In this document: positions 4,914-7,039 of the stretch, piece by piece
How the letters are laid out: each line of letters begins with the position of its first letter
How positions within the stretch are numbered: position 1 is the stretch's first letter
DNA from: Candidatus Elusimicrobium euhamitermitis
GTDB lineage: Bacteria > Elusimicrobiota > Elusimicrobia > Elusimicrobiales > Elusimicrobiaceae
DNA: 7,039 nt
Reading direction: 5' to 3'
NCBI GenBank assembly: GCA_031254225.1
Contig: JAIRUU010000025.1
Coordinates: forward strand, 1 to 7,039
Program-made: the position numbers and the translations under genes
The notes under the pieces: generated by a model
What the model saw: only the letters and a program-made list of their open reading frames with translations
What the model was told of the DNA's origin: nothing
Databases searched by the model: none

Positions 4914-6726
4914 TTTGGGCTTTCCTTAAAAATATCGTAAATTTTGAGCCTTTGCCTTTGGCGCTCTCCACAAACAGTTTGCCTCTGTTGTTCGCCACCG
5001 CTTTTTTTACGACGGCGAGGCCCAGGCCCGTGCCGCGCGCTTTGGTTGTAAAAAACGGCGTAAAAATTTTCATCAGCGTGTCCGCGCCCATGCCCGCGCC
5101 GTCGTCGCACACGTAAAAGCAGACGACTTTTTTGCCTACTTTGGTGCCTATGCCCAGCGTGCCGGAGCCGCTCATAACGTCAACGGCGTTGTTTATGAGA
5201 TTGATGACCGCCTGTTTCATTTCTTCCAAATCAATTCGTACGGCGGCGTCAACCGCGTCGTAAACCGCTTCCACTTTAATTTTTTCGGGCAGCGGCTGCA
5301 CGGAAAGAATGTCTTTGATATATGAATTTATTCCCACGTCGCTCAAAATCTGTTTTCTGTCCCGCGCGTAACCCAGCACTTCTTCAACAATTCTGTTGGC
5401 CTGTCTGACTTCGCTCTCAATAATATTAAACTGTTTTTCAAGTTTCGGGTTGCCGCTGCTGCTGAGCGCTTTAATAAGCTTTGCGGAATTGCTGATAACG
5501 GCGAGCGGGTTTCTTATTTCATGGCTGATGATGGACGCCATTTCGCCTATGGCGGCAAGACGCTCTTTTTTAACCAGCGCGTTAGTCGCATGGGAAAGCT
5601 CGCGCGTGCGTTCGTCAACGCGTTTTTCAAGGACGGTGTTTTCGTCCGCAAGCTCTTCTTTTGCTTTGGCGATTTGCTCGGTCTGCGTTTTAAGGGAGTC
5701 GGCCATTTTTATAAAAGTGCGGCCCAGGTCTCCCACTTCGTTGTCGGACATTTGTTCGGGCTTGGGAAGGGAATCAAATTTGCCGCGGCTTATTTTGTAC
5801 GCCGCTTCTTCAAGCATTTTAACAGGCTCCACGACCGGCTTTATAGCCACTTTGCTCAAAACCAAAACAAAAATTATTACAAAAATTATCATTATCCCCG
5901 CCACGGTCAAAGCGTGGTAATTTTTAAAAAACAGCGCGCTCCGCGGCACGGACGGGGACTGCACGTAAACAATCCAGCCGGTGGCGCCTATGACGCTGGC
6001 GGTAACTATATATTTTTTACCGTCCGAAAATTTAAATTCCCTGCTGTCTTTGCCCTGCATTTTCATAAAGGCGTTTTTAATGTCTTCCGTTACGGGCTGG
6101 GAGGAAGCTAAAACTTTCCCATCCGGCGTGAAAAGGCCGTAAAAAACGTCTCCGACAAAATTGTCGGAAATATTCTCAAACATTTCCGAAATGTTAAGAC
6201 GGACGACAAGCGCGCCTTTGACGGCGTTTTTAACTTTATACGGTACGGCTATAATCATGCTTCTCGCCGCGCCGTCGTCTTTTATGACGCCTATATAATC
6301 TTCCCCTTTGTTTATGCAGAGGTATTTGACGGCGTTAAGTTCCCCGCTGCGGTCCGTGCTGAGCGCAAGAGAGCCTTCCGACGCTTTTATAACGCCGTCC
6401 TCGTCAATAAAACCTATAGCGAGAATATCGGGATACACTTTTAACATGGTGGCCAAATCTTTTTTGGCTATGCCTTGGCGGTTGTTTGCAAAAATTTCAT
6501 ACAGACTTAAAAAAGAGCGCAGCATGCCGCGCTTTCTGCCGAGATAACTGCGGACGGAACTTTGCACCGTTATATTCATAAAACTCTGCTTGTCAATAAG
6601 CTCCTGTTTTATTATGCGCGAATCCATTTCCATCATGTAAAAGCTGAAAACGGCGGCAGGAATCAGCGCCGCCAGAAGCAGCACTTTTACGATAGCGTAA
6701 AAAAGGCTTTTAGATTTCACGGGCAT
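4882..6726 (-). CDS. Membrane sensor histidine kinase (dCache-like-HAMP-HisKA-HATPase_c), 614 aa
   Basis: Signal-input protein of the cluster. Membrane helix about 9-30 and a second about 272-294 frame an extracytoplasmic domain of about 235 residues. Two PAS-like strand motifs (IGFIDEDGVIKAS near 104 and YGLFTPDGKVLASS near 196) indicate a double-Cache sensor, a fold that binds small extracellular ligands. A HAMP domain (about 295-346, ending DNEVGDLGRTFIKMADSL) and a coiled coil (about 347-388) connect to HisKA with phosphoacceptor H402 (IISHEIRNPLAV). The ATPase domain has an N box (VINLINNAVDVM, around N509-N513), G1 (CDDGAGMG, 540-547), F box (FTPFFTT) and G2 (GTGLGL, 565-570). All catalytic motifs are intact and resemble the NtrB/ZraS-type kinases. 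The ATG at 6726 has an AT-rich leader without a Shine-Dalgarno; a GTG two codons in is the only close alternative. A palindrome 17 nt upstream may control it. The ligand cannot be inferred from sequence. Confidence 0.97.
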   Translation of the reverse strand: MPVKSKSLFYAIVKVLLLAALIPAAVFSFYMMEMDSRIIKQELIDKQSFMNITVQSSVRSYLGRKRGMLRSFLSLYEIFANNRQGIAKKDLATMLKVYPDILAIGFIDEDGVIKASEGSLALSTDRSGELNAVKYLCINKGEDYIGVIKDDGAARSMIIAVPYKVKNAVKGALVVRLNISEMFENISDNFVGDVFYGLFTPDGKVLASSQPVTEDIKNAFMKMQGKDSREFKFSDGKKYIVTASVIGATGWIVYVQSPSVPRSALFFKNYHALTVAGIMIIFVIIFVLVLSKVAIKPVVEPVKMLEEAAYKISRGKFDSLPKPEQMSDNEVGDLGRTFIKMADSLKTQTEQIAKAKEELADENTVLEKRVDERTRELSHATNALVKKERLAAIGEMASIISHEIRNPLAVISNSAKLIKALSSSGNPKLEKQFNIIESEVRQANRIVEEVLGYARDRKQILSDVGINSYIKDILSVQPLPEKIKVEAVYDAVDAAVRIDLEEMKQAVINLINNAVDVMSGSGTLGIGTKVGKKVVCFYVCDDGAGMGADTLMKIFTPFFTTKARGTGLGLAVVKKAVANNRGKLFVESAKGKGSKFTIFLRKAQNGKTSQNINS

Positions 6727-6742
6727 ATATAGAAATATTTTA

Positions 6743-6765
6743 CTTAATTTTGGGGCAAAATTAAG
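6743..6765. promoter_or_regulatory. Perfect 10+3+10 palindrome upstream of the sensor kinase, candidate operator
   Basis: CTTAATTTTG (6743-6752) and its exact reverse complement CAAAATTAAG (6756-6765) are separated by GGG. The site ends 17 nt before the kinase ATG at 6726. An AT-rich, perfectly symmetric 23-bp site in this position suits binding of a dimeric regulator, or a 5' UTR hairpin (10-bp stem, 3-nt loop) that affects translation of a start lacking a Shine-Dalgarno. It is not followed by a clean T tract on the minus strand. Symmetry is seen directly; function is inferred. Confidence 0.55.
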
Positions 6766-6785
6766 CAGAATATTCAGTTGTTAAA

Positions 6786-6893
6786 GTAACCGCCGTTCAG
6801 TCGTCCGCAAGAAAAAATTTCACAGTATTTTGAAACGCTTTTCAATTTTCAACGCCCCGAGCAAGTACTTTAAAGAAATGAAAAATAGCCGCC
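6786..6893. repeat. Degenerate intergenic repeat, copy C (first unit of a tandem pair)
   Basis: Shares three blocks, in order and at matching spacing, with the adjacent unit: GTAACCGCCGTT (6786-6797 versus 6894-6905), AAAAAATTTCACAG (6812-6825 versus 6918-6931) and CAAGTACTT (6862-6870 versus 6968-6976), a period of 106-108 bp. It carries GAGCAAGTACTTT exactly as in copy A but has lost the flanking TTCCGCC / GGCGGAA arms. A small inverted repeat, TTGAAA-CGCT-TTTCAA, lies at 6830-6845. I see no open gene here; with the neighbouring unit it fills the roughly 313 bases upstream of the sensor kinase. Confidence 0.6.
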
Positions 6894-7013
6894 GTAACCG
6901 CCGTTAGTAGTCTGAGCAAAAAATTTCACAGGGATTTGAGGGAAATTTTTATTTTCTTCCGCCAGACCAAGTACTTAGGGCGGCGCAGTACGGCGAAGGC
7001 GGAAAAAAGAAAG
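6894..7013. repeat. Intergenic inverted-repeat element, copy B (second tandem unit)
   Basis: The part from ACAG at 6928 to about 7012 matches copy A in the same orientation: ATTTTCTTCCGCC is identical, CAAGTACTT is identical, and the last 21 bases beginning GTACGGCGA differ at one position. The arms TTCCGCC (6957-6963) and GGCGGAA (6998-7004) pair, with T-rich and A-rich extensions outside. The middle, between AAGTACTT and GTACGG, is more diverged. The 24 bases before 6918 repeat the start of copy C rather than anything in copy A. Confidence 0.68.
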
Positions 7014-7039
7014 CGAGGCAAGCTTGCCGAGCGTATCAA

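Noticed and set aside
3928..6547. Several plus-strand open frames of 79-196 codons opposite the kinase genes
   Set aside because: They lie fully antisense to intact kinase genes, lack recognisable domains and are Arg/Ser/Phe-rich low-quality translations, as expected of shadow frames.
6800..6860. TTGAAA ... AATACT (17-bp spacing, minus strand) as the kinase promoter
   Set aside because: The -10 matches only 4 of 6 positions and the -35 lies within the degenerate repeat; the resulting leader would be about 100 nt. Possible but not supportable from sequence alone.
6930..7013. Copy B as a terminator of a gene beyond the window edge
   Set aside because: Its loop is over 30 nt and the T-rich side precedes rather than follows the stem on each strand.
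7017..7028. GGCAAGCTTGCC, a 12-bp palindrome near the right edge, followed on the minus strand by a T-rich run
   Set aside because: It leaves at best a 4-bp stem with a 4-nt loop, and the T-rich run belongs to the arm of copy B. Too weak to call a terminator or operator without the sequence beyond 7039.

Overview
The window reads almost entirely on the minus strand and holds two gene clusters. No taxonomic marker gene is present. Moderate GC content, a membrane histidine kinase and Tad-type prepilin-like proteins fit a diderm bacterium. The mix of an M29 aminopeptidase with TadE/TadG-like proteins reminds me of Elusimicrobiota, but this is a weak inference from memory.

Cluster 1 (about 6726 down to 3094) is a three-gene signalling operon. 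A membrane histidine kinase with an extracytoplasmic dCache-like sensor overlaps by 32 bp a soluble protein that fuses an N-terminal receiver domain to a complete kinase core. This is followed closely by a NarL/FixJ-type response regulator with a LuxR-type DNA-binding domain. The likely signal path is sensor kinase to the receiver of the REC-kinase, with that kinase or the sensor phosphorylating the NarL-type regulator. No HPt domain is encoded here. A GC-rich hairpin with a T-rich tail follows the regulator.

Cluster 2 (2849 down to beyond position 1) is a tightly packed operon: a 51-aa Flp/TadE-type prepilin-like peptide, a 383-aa TadG-like protein whose gene overlaps it, a 188-aa TadE-like pseudopilin joined by an ATGA overlap, and, 20 nt further on, an M29-family metallo-aminopeptidase cut by the window edge (337 residues present). 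The first three look like minor components of a Tad/type IV pilus-like apparatus. Why a peptidase is attached is unclear.

The two non-coding stretches are the most unusual part. Between the clusters (2850-3093) and upstream of the sensor kinase (6727-7039) lie copies of one intergenic repeat, an element of about 85 bp with inverted ends and a conserved CAAGTACTT core. A complete copy sits on each side of the signalling operon in direct orientation. A third, degenerate copy sits beside the upstream one, forming an imperfect tandem pair with a period of about 106-108 bp. A perfect 10+3+10 palindrome lies 17 nt before the sensor kinase start and is a candidate operator.
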